A DNA stretch of 64,000 nucleotides. Source: Paenibacillus bouchesdurhonensis (GTDB lineage Bacteria; Bacillota; Bacilli; Paenibacillales; Paenibacillaceae). Both the position numbers and the translations under genes were made by a program. Under the pieces are notes generated by a model. That model had not been told where the DNA came from and did not search any database. It saw only the letters and a program-made list of their open reading frames with translations. The stretch covers positions 765,648 through 829,647 of the forward strand of contig NZ_LT732547.1 in the NCBI RefSeq assembly GCF_900155685.1, in the 5' to 3' direction. Shown piece by piece: positions 24,060 to 33,500 of the stretch (its first letter is position 1; every line of letters begins with the position of its first letter).

Positions 24060-25337
24060 GTGAAAAGAAAGTCACTGCTGTTGGTCATGGTTATGATCGT
24101 CACGATGGTGCTCAGTGCCTGCGGAGGGAAAGACAGCTCTGAAAGCGCAGTCGGCAGCGCCGAGGGCGGGCAAAGCAAGGAAAAAGTGAAGCTGAGTATT
24201 CTAGCCTGGAACAATGAGTCCGAAATGAAGCCGGTGCTGGAAGGGTTCAAGAAGAAATACCCGCATATTTCTTTTGATTTCCAATTTGCTCCGCCGGTGA
24301 AAGACTATATTTCGAAATTGCAGACGATGCTATTGTCGGATTCCGCGACGGATATTTTTATGATCGCTGCCGAGAACCGCAATGAAATTATCGACGGCGG
24401 ACACGCGATCGATCTGACCGACTATCCGTTCATGGATGTGATGCTCGACAGCAATAAACCAATGCTGAGCAAGGACGGAAGAACCTACGCCTTTACGCAA
24501 AACGGCTGGGTAGGCGGCTGGTTCTACAATAAGGCGCTATTTGAGCAAGCGGGTATTACGGAGCTCCCTGAAACCTGGGATGAATTCATCGCCGTGTGCT
24601 TAAAGCTGAAAGAGGCAGGAATTGTCCCGATTTATGATACCATGCAGGATTTAACGCAAATCCATTCAGCTCTATACGGTAACATGGTGCTGTCCCAAGA
24701 CCCTGAGTTTGACGATAAAATCTTTGCTGGCGAAAAAACATTTGCCGATGGATGGACAGAAGTGTTTAAAGTGTGGAAAAGAGACTTGATTGATACGAAA
24801 ATTTTGACCTCCGACATGATTGGCCTGACTGGAGATCAAGTCGAAAGCGAGTTTGCACTCGGCAATGTCGCGATGTTCTTCAGCGGCCCGTGGGTGATGG
24901 ATAAATTGACGCAGGTGCCGGATCTGGATTTCGGAGTCATGGGTCTGCCTGGATTCGAGAAAGGCCAGAGCTACTATGTCGGGGCACCAGGCGTGGGATT
25001 TGCGGTGAATAGCAAGACGACGAACAAAGAGGAAGCGCTGCTGTTCCTAGAGTACCTAAGCAGTGAAGAAGGCCTGCAGCTGTTCTATGAGGGCACGAAT
25101 TTAATCATGACGGCCAAGGGCTTCGAGGCGGAAGTGCATCCTGCCCTGCAAAACGCATATGAGGAAGGCTTGATGCAAGGCAGAATCTATTTGCCCATGG
25201 TCACTTGGCCAAGATACCAGGAAGCGCTAAGAAACCAATTTGTTGTTTCGACCCAGGATATGGCTGTAGGTAAGATTACGCCGGAGGAAGCTGTTCAAGC
25301 CATTGATAAGAAATTCATTGAGATGGAGAGTTACTAA
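24060..25337 (+). CDS. Extracellular sugar-binding lipoprotein (ABC transporter)
   Basis: 425 residues of the family 1 solute-binding fold. Signal peptide with lipobox LSAC, C21 the lipid anchor; Gly/Ser linker; then LSILAWNNESEMKPVLEGFKKKYP and the typical hinge segments GWVGGWFYNKALFEQAGI, TWDEF and VGFAVNSKT. It captures a sugar outside the membrane and passes it to the two permeases next in the operon. GTG start after AGAGGGGG. No ATPase gene is in the operon; a shared MsmX-type ATPase is expected elsewhere. Confidence 0.92.
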   Translation: MKRKSLLLVMVMIVTMVLSACGGKDSSESAVGSAEGGQSKEKVKLSILAWNNESEMKPVLEGFKKKYPHISFDFQFAPPVKDYISKLQTMLLSDSATDIFMIAAENRNEIIDGGHAIDLTDYPFMDVMLDSNKPMLSKDGRTYAFTQNGWVGGWFYNKALFEQAGITELPETWDEFIAVCLKLKEAGIVPIYDTMQDLTQIHSALYGNMVLSQDPEFDDKIFAGEKTFADGWTEVFKVWKRDLIDTKILTSDMIGLTGDQVESEFALGNVAMFFSGPWVMDKLTQVPDLDFGVMGLPGFEKGQSYYVGAPGVGFAVNSKTTNKEEALLFLEYLSSEEGLQLFYEGTNLIMTAKGFEAEVHPALQNAYEEGLMQGRIYLPMVTWPRYQEALRNQFVVSTQDMAVGKITPEEAVQAIDKKFIEMESY

Positions 25338-25366
25338 GGTCTAGCTCACTGAAAGGAAGATCAATC

Positions 25367-26251
25367 TTGGGTAAATTTATGCGACAGCTGCAATACCAGG
25401 TGTTTCTGATTCCGATTCTGATCATCTATACCTTGTTTACGATTTACCCGTTAATTCGCTCATTTATGCTTAGCCTGACTAATTTTAACGGGTACTCAAC
25501 GAACTATGACTTTATCGGCTTGAAAAATTATGCGCGCTTGTTTGCTGACAATGCGATTGTATCGGGGATTTCATTTACGATATTGTTTGCGGTCGCAACA
25601 ACGGTGCTGGTCACTTTACTTGCGATTCCGCTAGCGCTTATTCTGGATCAGAATTTTTTCAGCAAAAATGTACTGCGGGCGGTCTTTTTCTTCCCGTCCA
25701 TTCCGAGCGGCCTGCTGTTGGCCTTTATCTGGGGCTTTATCTTCGCGCCGATCCCGTCGGGGATTCTAAACACATTCCTGCGCGAACTGTTCGGGATGTC
25801 GGCACAGCCATGGTTATCCGATCCTGTGCTGGCAAAGATTTCGACGATCGTCGTCGCTGTTTGGGCCACGACCGGCTGGCACGCGGTCATTTATCTGGCC
25901 TTCCTTCAGTCGATTTCCAAGGACTTCTTCGAGGCAGCGGCGATCGATGGCGCCAGCAAGTGGCAGCAGATTCGCTACATTACTATTCCGCTGCTGGCTC
26001 CGGCGATGACGGTGAGCGTGCTGCTCTTAATCACTAACGGCTTGAAGGTTTATGAGATTCCGTTTGCTTTGACGAACGGCGGACCTGGATTTGAGACGCA
26101 TACGATTACGCAGGTGATCGTGCTCCGAGGGATTTCGGAAGCTCAGTTCGGCCTCGCGTCTGCGATTTCGGTCATCTTCTTCCTTATCGTACTAGTGATT
26201 GGCTTCGTCCAATTCAACCTGATGCAGAAAAGGGAGGAGCGTATGCAATGA
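25367..26251 (+). CDS. Sugar ABC transporter permease (MalF/UgpA type)
   Basis: 294 residues, six helices, with the BPD_transp_1 EAA loop at about 190-210 (FEAAAIDGASKWQQIRYITIPLL). TTG start with GAAAGGAAG upstream. Stop overlaps the next permease by 4 bp. Pairs with the second permease to make the channel. Confidence 0.92.
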   Translation: MGKFMRQLQYQVFLIPILIIYTLFTIYPLIRSFMLSLTNFNGYSTNYDFIGLKNYARLFADNAIVSGISFTILFAVATTVLVTLLAIPLALILDQNFFSKNVLRAVFFFPSIPSGLLLAFIWGFIFAPIPSGILNTFLRELFGMSAQPWLSDPVLAKISTIVVAVWATTGWHAVIYLAFLQSISKDFFEAAAIDGASKWQQIRYITIPLLAPAMTVSVLLLITNGLKVYEIPFALTNGGPGFETHTITQVIVLRGISEAQFGLASAISVIFFLIVLVIGFVQFNLMQKREERMQ

Positions 26252-27072
26252 TAGGATCCAAACGGAAATTATGGATACTGGATGTTCTTATGCTTCCTTT
26301 CGGACTGCTCACCTTTTTCCCTTTTTACATTATTATCGTCAACACGTTTAAAAGTGAATTCGAGACGGCGACAAAGCCGGTCAGCTTGCCTTCAAGCTGG
26401 AACTTCTCGAATTATGCCAGAGTATTTGAGGAGACACCGATACTGCGCAGCTTCGGCAACAGCTTGTTTCTAACCGTAACGGCCGTTATCCTGATGGTGC
26501 TGATCGGAGCCATGGCAGCGTATCCGATCGTGTATAACCGGACTCGCGTAAATCGGGTCGTTATGGGATATTTGTTGCTCGGGTTCATGGTTCCTTTTCA
26601 GACGCTGCTGGTGCCGCTGTTCCAGTTGATGACCAACTTGAAGCTGGTAGATAAGCTGTATGGATTAACGACGATGTATTTAGGGGGCTCGGTGTTTGTC
26701 TTCTTCCTGATCCTGGGGTATATGAAGACCATTCCGAAGGATCTATCGGAGGCGGCCATTATCGATGGCTGCTCGGTCTGGGGCATATTCTGGAAGATCA
26801 TCCTGCCCCTGCTGCAGCCGATTACGGTCACCTGTGCCGTACTGCAAACGATGTGGATCTGGAACGACTTCCTGTCCCCGATGCTGTTCCTAAGCTCTCG
26901 GGAGAATACAACGCTTGTTCTGGAAATTTATAAAGCCAAGGGAGAATTCGCGGTCAATTGGCCAATGTTCATGACGATGACGGTCATTACGCTTGCTCCT
27001 GTGTTTGTATTCTTTATCGCCATGCAGAAGCAAATCGTAGAGGGGATCGTTGGCGGGGCAGTGAAAGGATAA
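26248..27072 (+). CDS. Sugar ABC transporter permease (MalG/UgpE type)
   Basis: 274 residues, six helices, EAA loop LSEAAIIDGCSVWGIFWKIILPLL, and the typical C-terminus KQIVEGIVGGAVKG. ATG overlaps the stop of the first permease (ATGA). Last gene of the kinase-regulator-binding protein-permease cluster. Confidence 0.92.
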   Translation: MIGSKRKLWILDVLMLPFGLLTFFPFYIIIVNTFKSEFETATKPVSLPSSWNFSNYARVFEETPILRSFGNSLFLTVTAVILMVLIGAMAAYPIVYNRTRVNRVVMGYLLLGFMVPFQTLLVPLFQLMTNLKLVDKLYGLTTMYLGGSVFVFFLILGYMKTIPKDLSEAAIIDGCSVWGIFWKIILPLLQPITVTCAVLQTMWIWNDFLSPMLFLSSRENTTLVLEIYKAKGEFAVNWPMFMTMTVITLAPVFVFFIAMQKQIVEGIVGGAVKG

Positions 27073-27190
27073 GAGGAAGCCAGGCAGTAAGAGACAAAAT
27101 CACGAAGCCCGAGCTGTGAAAAAAATCCAGCAGAACTGGGGCAATTTGGGCGTGGAAATAGGCTGGAAATTGAATGGGAACTACAAGCTG

Positions 27191-27230
27191 GAAGCTGCCT
27201 TCAACGGGATGTTGGGGGCAGCTTCTTTTT
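27191..27230 (+). terminator. Terminator of the sugar ABC operon
   Basis: GAAGCTGCC (27191-27199) pairs with GGCAGCTTC (27217-27225), with an inner CAAC/GTTG pairing, followed by TTTTT. Confidence 0.85.
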
Positions 27231-27337
27231 GTTGTTATTAGAACCAAATAAGGTGCTTTATTCCTATAAAAGAAAAGTTAGGAATTAGACGATAACAAAT
27301 ATATATATTATTAAATATGGGAAAAGGAGGAAGAGGA

Positions 27338-30300
27338 TTGAGCCTTAGAAAATTAATTCTTTTTTGTTTAACTGTTCTGCTGTTTTTAGGAAGCTTGGGG
27401 CCAGTCTCAACATTTGCCGAAGGAGGAGCACTGCCTATAGAAGTTATTGACCAAGAACAAGAGGATAATAAATCCGTCTCTCTGGATGAAAGAGTTACAG
27501 ATTACAAGACGATAGAGATTGAAGATGGAACGTTGATACCAGAGGATTTAACGGTGACGGACAGCACCTATATGTTTATGCTCGCTACAAAAGTTAGCTT
27601 GGTTATTTATCCGGGAGAGAGCGTCCAGTTTACGAATGATACTTCCACTACCACGAGTTTGAGTACGGATGCCAAGTCAACTAATAATATTCGTTTTGAC
27701 TATGTCTCTTATAATTCGGATGGGAAAGTATTGTCCGATGACCTGGCATATACGGGAAATCCACTCGTTTACTCTAAGGGGGGGTATACCGTTATTTCTG
27801 CAGACTACGGTTACCCAGTGACGGTAAGTTTTAACGACGTATTAACTTACTCTTACTTGCCAACCCCGGCTCTTTTGAAAAAGACATTGTATCGCGGCGA
27901 GAGCTATTTATTTTCTAATGAAGCACTCGCTTCTAGAAGCATCATAAGCGATGCAGCATCCTCTAACGGGATGCGCTATGATTATGCCGTTTATAAAAGC
28001 GACGGCGCTTTGGAGAAATCAAGTTTAGATTCATCTTCCAAGCCTTCTTTTAGCGTAGGGGATACGATTGTCCTTACAGGAGCATCCGATATACCGGTTA
28101 CCGTTGCTGTTCCATACGAAGGTTTCTATGGTTATGAAACGGATGAGCCGGCATACGATAGTCTCGTATTATATCCCGGAGAAAGTCATGAATTTACCAA
28201 TGTTGGGACGAAGTCAGACCGTCCGGAGCATGCAGGAACCTCCAAAGATAAATTTGATTACGTCGTTTACTCGCCGGACGGCTCAGAGGTTTCCAGGGGA
28301 ACGAATACGACCTCATTGCCGTTAGTGGCGGTAGGAAGACGTGTAGCTCTTACTTTGGTTACCGAGAACCCGGTTCGTGTTGGAGCCCCATACCGCTCCT
28401 TTATGGGAGGAAATCGTACTGATGATGCACTCAGCAGGGTCACTGCGGAACCGGGGACATCTTATATTTTTACGAATCACGGTACGCTTCGGAATAGCGT
28501 TAAGAATGATGCTAGAGCAGTAAAAGGCCGGTACGATTACGCCGTTTATGACGCAAATGGAAAGTATGTTTCGCAAGGGTTTAATTCTCTTGCTACACCG
28601 ATCTTATCCCCTGGCTCAATCGTCATATTTACGGTTCGGGACAGCGCTCCAATTACCTTTGAGTATGCGGATGATTTCTCGGCAGAGCTTAGCGATGAAC
28701 CATCACATTTCAGGGCGACTTTATCCAAGGGAGAGAGCTTCGAGTTTATAAACATCAGCTCAGCTGCTAGATATTTGTATACTACTGCTTCTTCCAAAAG
28801 CCGCTTCGACTGGGCGGAATACTATCCGGATGGCACGCAGCAAGGAAAAAGAGAAAATACGTATACCAATCCGCAAGTATCTAGAGGAAATCACATTGTT
28901 GTGACTGCGGTGTCAGATATACCGGTTACCTTTGGAGCTATATATCGTTTGTTCGATTGGAAGGACAAGCAAGGCGAGGCAATCTCCAGGCAAATCGTGC
29001 ATGAAGGGGAATCATACCTGTTTACGAATATCGGCTCCAAGCTCAGAGCGATCACCAGCGATACGGCTCAGAGCGGAGGGAAATTTGACGTTGCTATATA
29101 CAACAATGATGGAAGCGTGGATCGGGGAGGCTTTGATGAAAAAGGGAGTGTATCCATACCTGCCGGAGGTTATGCGATCGTAACGGGACAATCTGTAAGC
29201 CCGGTAACATTCTCCTACACCGATTCTTTCCTTATCGAACGATCAACATATCCGGCGATGTTAAGGGCTGCGGTCATGCCAGGTAATTCCTATACGTATG
29301 TAAATATTAGCGGTAAATCGGAATATTTGTACAGCGACGCAACCCCGGCAAGGGAATTCGCTTATGTACTACGGCGTCCTGATGGAACGATTCGAGGAGA
29401 GAATCCGAGCCGTATTACTCCCGTTTCAGTACCAGCGGTACATTCTATTACAGTTACACCATTAACTGAGATTATAAACTTTGGCGGGGTCTACACTTCC
29501 TTTACGGGAACGCCTGGTGAAAACCCTACGATTAACCAAGTTACACTATCTAAAGATGAAAGCTATTTATTCGTAAATTTACAATCATCATCTCAAACCT
29601 TAACGAGTAACGCTTCTAAAGATTCATTATCTATGTTTGATTATGCTATTTATGCTGCAAATGGAGAGCCGCTAGAAGCTGAATTTGATCATCAAGGTAA
29701 TCTGTCCGTTCCTGGCGGGGCGGAGGTGGTTATAACGGTGTCAACAGATCGGCCAGTCACAATTACCTACGGGCAAGCTTTTCAGGCTATGCCTAGTCTA
29801 GAGCAGGCGTTACTGAAAAGTACATTGCCCACAAATCAGAGTGTGGGGTATAAGAATAAAGGCAGCTTTCCCACGAAATTGACTACAAATGCAAGTACAT
29901 CAGGCAATCGTTATTTTGATTATACCATTCTGGATTCAAACGGCTCGGTGATCAAGCAAGGAGAGAAGGCGACCGTTTCTTACCCAATCCCTGCTAGCGG
30001 AACTACTCAAGTGAAAACGACATCAGGCAATCCGGTCACTTTTGCGGCTCCTTACCGGACATTTGAAATCGTCGACGTACAGGAGTATATCTTTGAAGAT
30101 CTCTTGCATCGTCAGGTTGTCTACGTGTATAAAGCAGCCGGACAAAATGGCTACTACCGCTTTGTAGCACCAGAAACGGGGCGTTACCGCTTTGCTACAA
30201 AGGAGCTGCTGGAATTCTCTCAACAGCCTGAACTGACTTTATATGATCAACCGGAGCTGGTAACTCCTGAATTACCTATTGAGAACAGCGAGCAGGAATT

Positions 30301-30559
30301 CGGGATTGATTACACCGTATGGGAGTTCGACCTAGAGGGCAGAAAGTCCTACTACGTGAAACTAGCCGAGAAAAATTCGCACCCACTCGAATTGCAAATT
30401 ATGGTGGCCTTAATGGAGATAAGACCGGAGGCGTCTTTTCAATATAGGCCGGATGGACGGCTGACTCAAATCATTTATCCTTCAGGAGATATCCTTATTT
30501 ACGAATATGACTCTAAGGGAAATTTAAAGCGAAGAACGAAGAAAGTATATCCGTTTTGA
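27338..30559 (+). CDS. Secreted nine-repeat protein ending in a YD-repeat unit
   Basis: About 1,073 residues, no family recognised. Signal peptide (RKLILFCLTVLLFLGSLG... cleaved near TFAEG). From about residue 85 to 920 there are nine tandem units of ~90 residues, each built as 'GESYLFTN' - Ser/Thr-rich turn - 'SDA' - 'FDYAVYxxDG' - 'PVTFxxxY'. After this comes a ~100-residue beta-rich domain (YYRFVAPETGRYRF... SYYVKLAEK) of pre-peptidase type, and at the end one RHS/YD unit (YRPDGRLTQIIYPSGD, YEYDSKGNLKRR). TTG 27338 chosen since AAAGGAGG lies 8 bp upstream; the ATG at 27317 lies before that site. The RHS toxin gene follows after 40 bp, so it is probably a surface or delivery partner. Confidence 0.75.
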   Translation: MSLRKLILFCLTVLLFLGSLGPVSTFAEGGALPIEVIDQEQEDNKSVSLDERVTDYKTIEIEDGTLIPEDLTVTDSTYMFMLATKVSLVIYPGESVQFTNDTSTTTSLSTDAKSTNNIRFDYVSYNSDGKVLSDDLAYTGNPLVYSKGGYTVISADYGYPVTVSFNDVLTYSYLPTPALLKKTLYRGESYLFSNEALASRSIISDAASSNGMRYDYAVYKSDGALEKSSLDSSSKPSFSVGDTIVLTGASDIPVTVAVPYEGFYGYETDEPAYDSLVLYPGESHEFTNVGTKSDRPEHAGTSKDKFDYVVYSPDGSEVSRGTNTTSLPLVAVGRRVALTLVTENPVRVGAPYRSFMGGNRTDDALSRVTAEPGTSYIFTNHGTLRNSVKNDARAVKGRYDYAVYDANGKYVSQGFNSLATPILSPGSIVIFTVRDSAPITFEYADDFSAELSDEPSHFRATLSKGESFEFINISSAARYLYTTASSKSRFDWAEYYPDGTQQGKRENTYTNPQVSRGNHIVVTAVSDIPVTFGAIYRLFDWKDKQGEAISRQIVHEGESYLFTNIGSKLRAITSDTAQSGGKFDVAIYNNDGSVDRGGFDEKGSVSIPAGGYAIVTGQSVSPVTFSYTDSFLIERSTYPAMLRAAVMPGNSYTYVNISGKSEYLYSDATPAREFAYVLRRPDGTIRGENPSRITPVSVPAVHSITVTPLTEIINFGGVYTSFTGTPGENPTINQVTLSKDESYLFVNLQSSSQTLTSNASKDSLSMFDYAIYAANGEPLEAEFDHQGNLSVPGGAEVVITVSTDRPVTITYGQAFQAMPSLEQALLKSTLPTNQSVGYKNKGSFPTKLTTNASTSGNRYFDYTILDSNGSVIKQGEKATVSYPIPASGTTQVKTTSGNPVTFAAPYRTFEIVDVQEYIFEDLLHRQVVYVYKAAGQNGYYRFVAPETGRYRFATKELLEFSQQPELTLYDQPELVTPELPIENSEQEFGIDYTVWEFDLEGRKSYYVKLAEKNSHPLELQIMVALMEIRPEASFQYRPDGRLTQIIYPSGDILIYEYDSKGNLKRRTKKVYPF

Positions 30560-30599
30560 GGTTCGGAGGCTTTTTTAACAGAATAATTGAGGTGAAATC

Positions 30600-33500
30600 A
30601 TGAAGAGAATTCTATGTTTCGTTCTATGTTTGACCTTGGTCAGCGCCAGCCTGCTGGAAAATGTCGTATATGGAGCATCGGAACAAAATAATAAAGGCAC
30701 GCCTGCCGTTGCATCAGCTGAAGGAAATGTACTTACGGTACCCGGAATTCTTCGGCAATTTGAAGTCAGTGAGGATTGGCTGGATGAGCAGTTGTCTAAA
30801 GGTTATACGTTGTACCAAATCTACACGGCGTTGCAAGGGGGGAAAGAGGGGTATGAGACGGCTGTTTCCCGTTTCAATGTATCGCGAGCTATAGAAGAAG
30901 CAGATCTCCTTGTGCTAGAAGCAGAGAGTAGCCCTAGCGAATCTTACTCTGCACTAGCAGATGACTTCTCTGCGACTGTCCAGTCCCTTGAGTATGATCA
31001 AGCGGCAGTGGAGCACTATTCCTTGCAGGATGATTCCTCTTTATATGAAATAGGCTATGGAACGAATTCAATTGCTACGGCTACCGGGGAGATGAAGCTC
31101 CGTTATATGGATTTCTCACTGCCGGGGGCCCTCTCGTTTCCGCTGATCCGTGTGTATGACAGCGCTAGGGCTAATGACGAAATCGGCGTTAAGCTCGAGA
31201 ATGATTCCTATATCAATGAGTCCCGCATCCGTAGGGAGGAGCTCGACACGGCTATTGGCAGAGGGTGGAGATGGGAGATCCCGTATATTGATACCTACGG
31301 CGGCTCGCGGATTTTGGATTTCCCTGGTACAGGTCGTTACAAACTGTCTGAAGATTTGCAGTTGGAAGGCTATTTATGGAACGATCTAAAATTTACAACT
31401 GACCGCACGCAAACAGTCGGAAATTCGACAAGCGAAATAAAGTTATCCGTTCGCAATGGAAATCAATTTTATTTTAATTCATCAGGACATCTTATCTTGA
31501 CTGCTGATAATTATGGGAACAAAGTATATTTTCATTATGCAGCCCAGGGCGAAGGTACGATTTTGTCACGTATCGTCAATAGCGACGGCAATGAATTGAT
31601 CTTCACCTATTCAGAAGACCGGGTAACGGTAACTCAATCCGGTACGAATCGAAAAATGGAGTATTTCCAGGAGGAAGAATACGGCCAGAAGGTTCTTAGC
31701 GAGGTAAAAGACGCCGCTGGACGCAGCACGAAATACTTTTATTTTTACCCAGAATCCCGGTTTAACTTCTTATCTTCATTGACCAATCAAGAGGCACTCC
31801 AACCGGTTAAATCATCTGCGCTGCTGCTCCGTATCGTTCGTCCCGGTTCAGGGGTGACTGATTTTGATTACCTGCCAGCGCGGAAGCAGATCGGGGATTA
31901 CGCCACTGACTTTGTATTTAAAGTTAGTTCTCGTCAGGACTCATACTCTACTACGGCTGGCGACGAAGTTCTGCACCCGGTAACATTCAGTTATTCGGGT
32001 GAGGACTTGAATAGTTATGGGGATTCAGCAACCTGGACAACGACGATGGAAGCTTCACGCTCCAAGGATACGCGAGTCTTTAGTAAGGTCTTTCAATCGA
32101 GCAGCAAGCCGGATATCCATTTCTTAGACGAGCAGCGCAGCGAGGATGGAAGCACGCAGCACAAGCAGCAATTCACTTACGACGAATCGAAGGGCTGGAA
32201 CGCTCCTATTCAGATCGCAGCAAGTTATGCGCAGGGAGGGAGTACATCAGAGCCTTTTTCCGTTAACTATCAATACAATGATGAGGGACTGGTGACGGCG
32301 GAAAATTGGAGTACGGGACAGGAGATCAGCTATGAATATGCCGCATCTGCTGCTCCGTTCTACTGGGCGCTGCCAAGCAAAATCAGCACCAAGCTCAGCA
32401 GTAATCAGTCAAGGGTGGAGCAATATCAGTACAATAACCAGGGGAGCGTGCTGCAATCCAGCGTTAGAGAGAACAGTGCCAGCGGTAAACTGTTAGCCCA
32501 AACGGAATTGGTTTATGATCCTTACGGAAACATAACCTCATCGAATGTAAAAGATGATAAAAGAACAAACACGGTGAACTACACATACCAATCCCCTTAC
32601 GGTAAGCATTTGCCTACAAAGCGGTCGATGGTCGTTCATTCCGTAGATGGATTTCCTACCGAGGTTAACCAACAATATGAATATACTTCAGCAGGTGAAT
32701 TAAAATCGGCAGAAGATGAGTCGGGTGCGTTGACCACATTTACTTATGATGTACTTGGCCGTCCGATCCAAACGCTTTATAGTGATCAGACCACGAAGAC
32801 GGTGAGGTATGACGATGAGCTGAACACGGTCACGACTACGGGCACCGAAGGCATCGTCATCGTTGAAAAGTTTAGCCCGCTAGGATTGCTAGTTCAGGAG
32901 AAGGTGGATGACGCTCTTTTCCAATACGCATATGACCAAGAAGGGAATATGAAAGAGTCTGTAGACGCCGAACGGAATAAAACCAGTTATGTCTATGATG
33001 GCTTCAATCGCCTTACGGGCACTATATTTGCAGACGGTTCTCAGGATAGAATCGAGTACGATATGGTTGGCCGCACGACGACTTACACCGACCCTGCTGG
33101 CGTGAAGCATCAGGAGAAGAAGGATCTGCTCGGAAATGTATTGTCGTTCGAGGAATCGAGAAACGGGGTTTATGTTCCTTTGGAGCAGACGGCCTACGAT
33201 TTGGAAGGTAATCCGGTGATCGTCACGGACGGAAATGGCGGACAGAGCCGATTTGAATATGATGCACTTGGTCGAATGGTTTCCGTTACCGATCCTGGGC
33301 AGCGCTCAACACGTTATACGTACAGCTTGGCAGGCTATCTGACCAAAATTCAATATCCGGATAATACGTATGTGGAGAAGGAATATAACCAGGCAGGCAA
33401 CCTGATCCGGCAAATTAATGAGGAACGGCTGGTTAAGGCTTTCTTTTACGATTCAAGAGGAAATCTGATCAAATCGCTGGATCACGCGAGTCAATTTACG

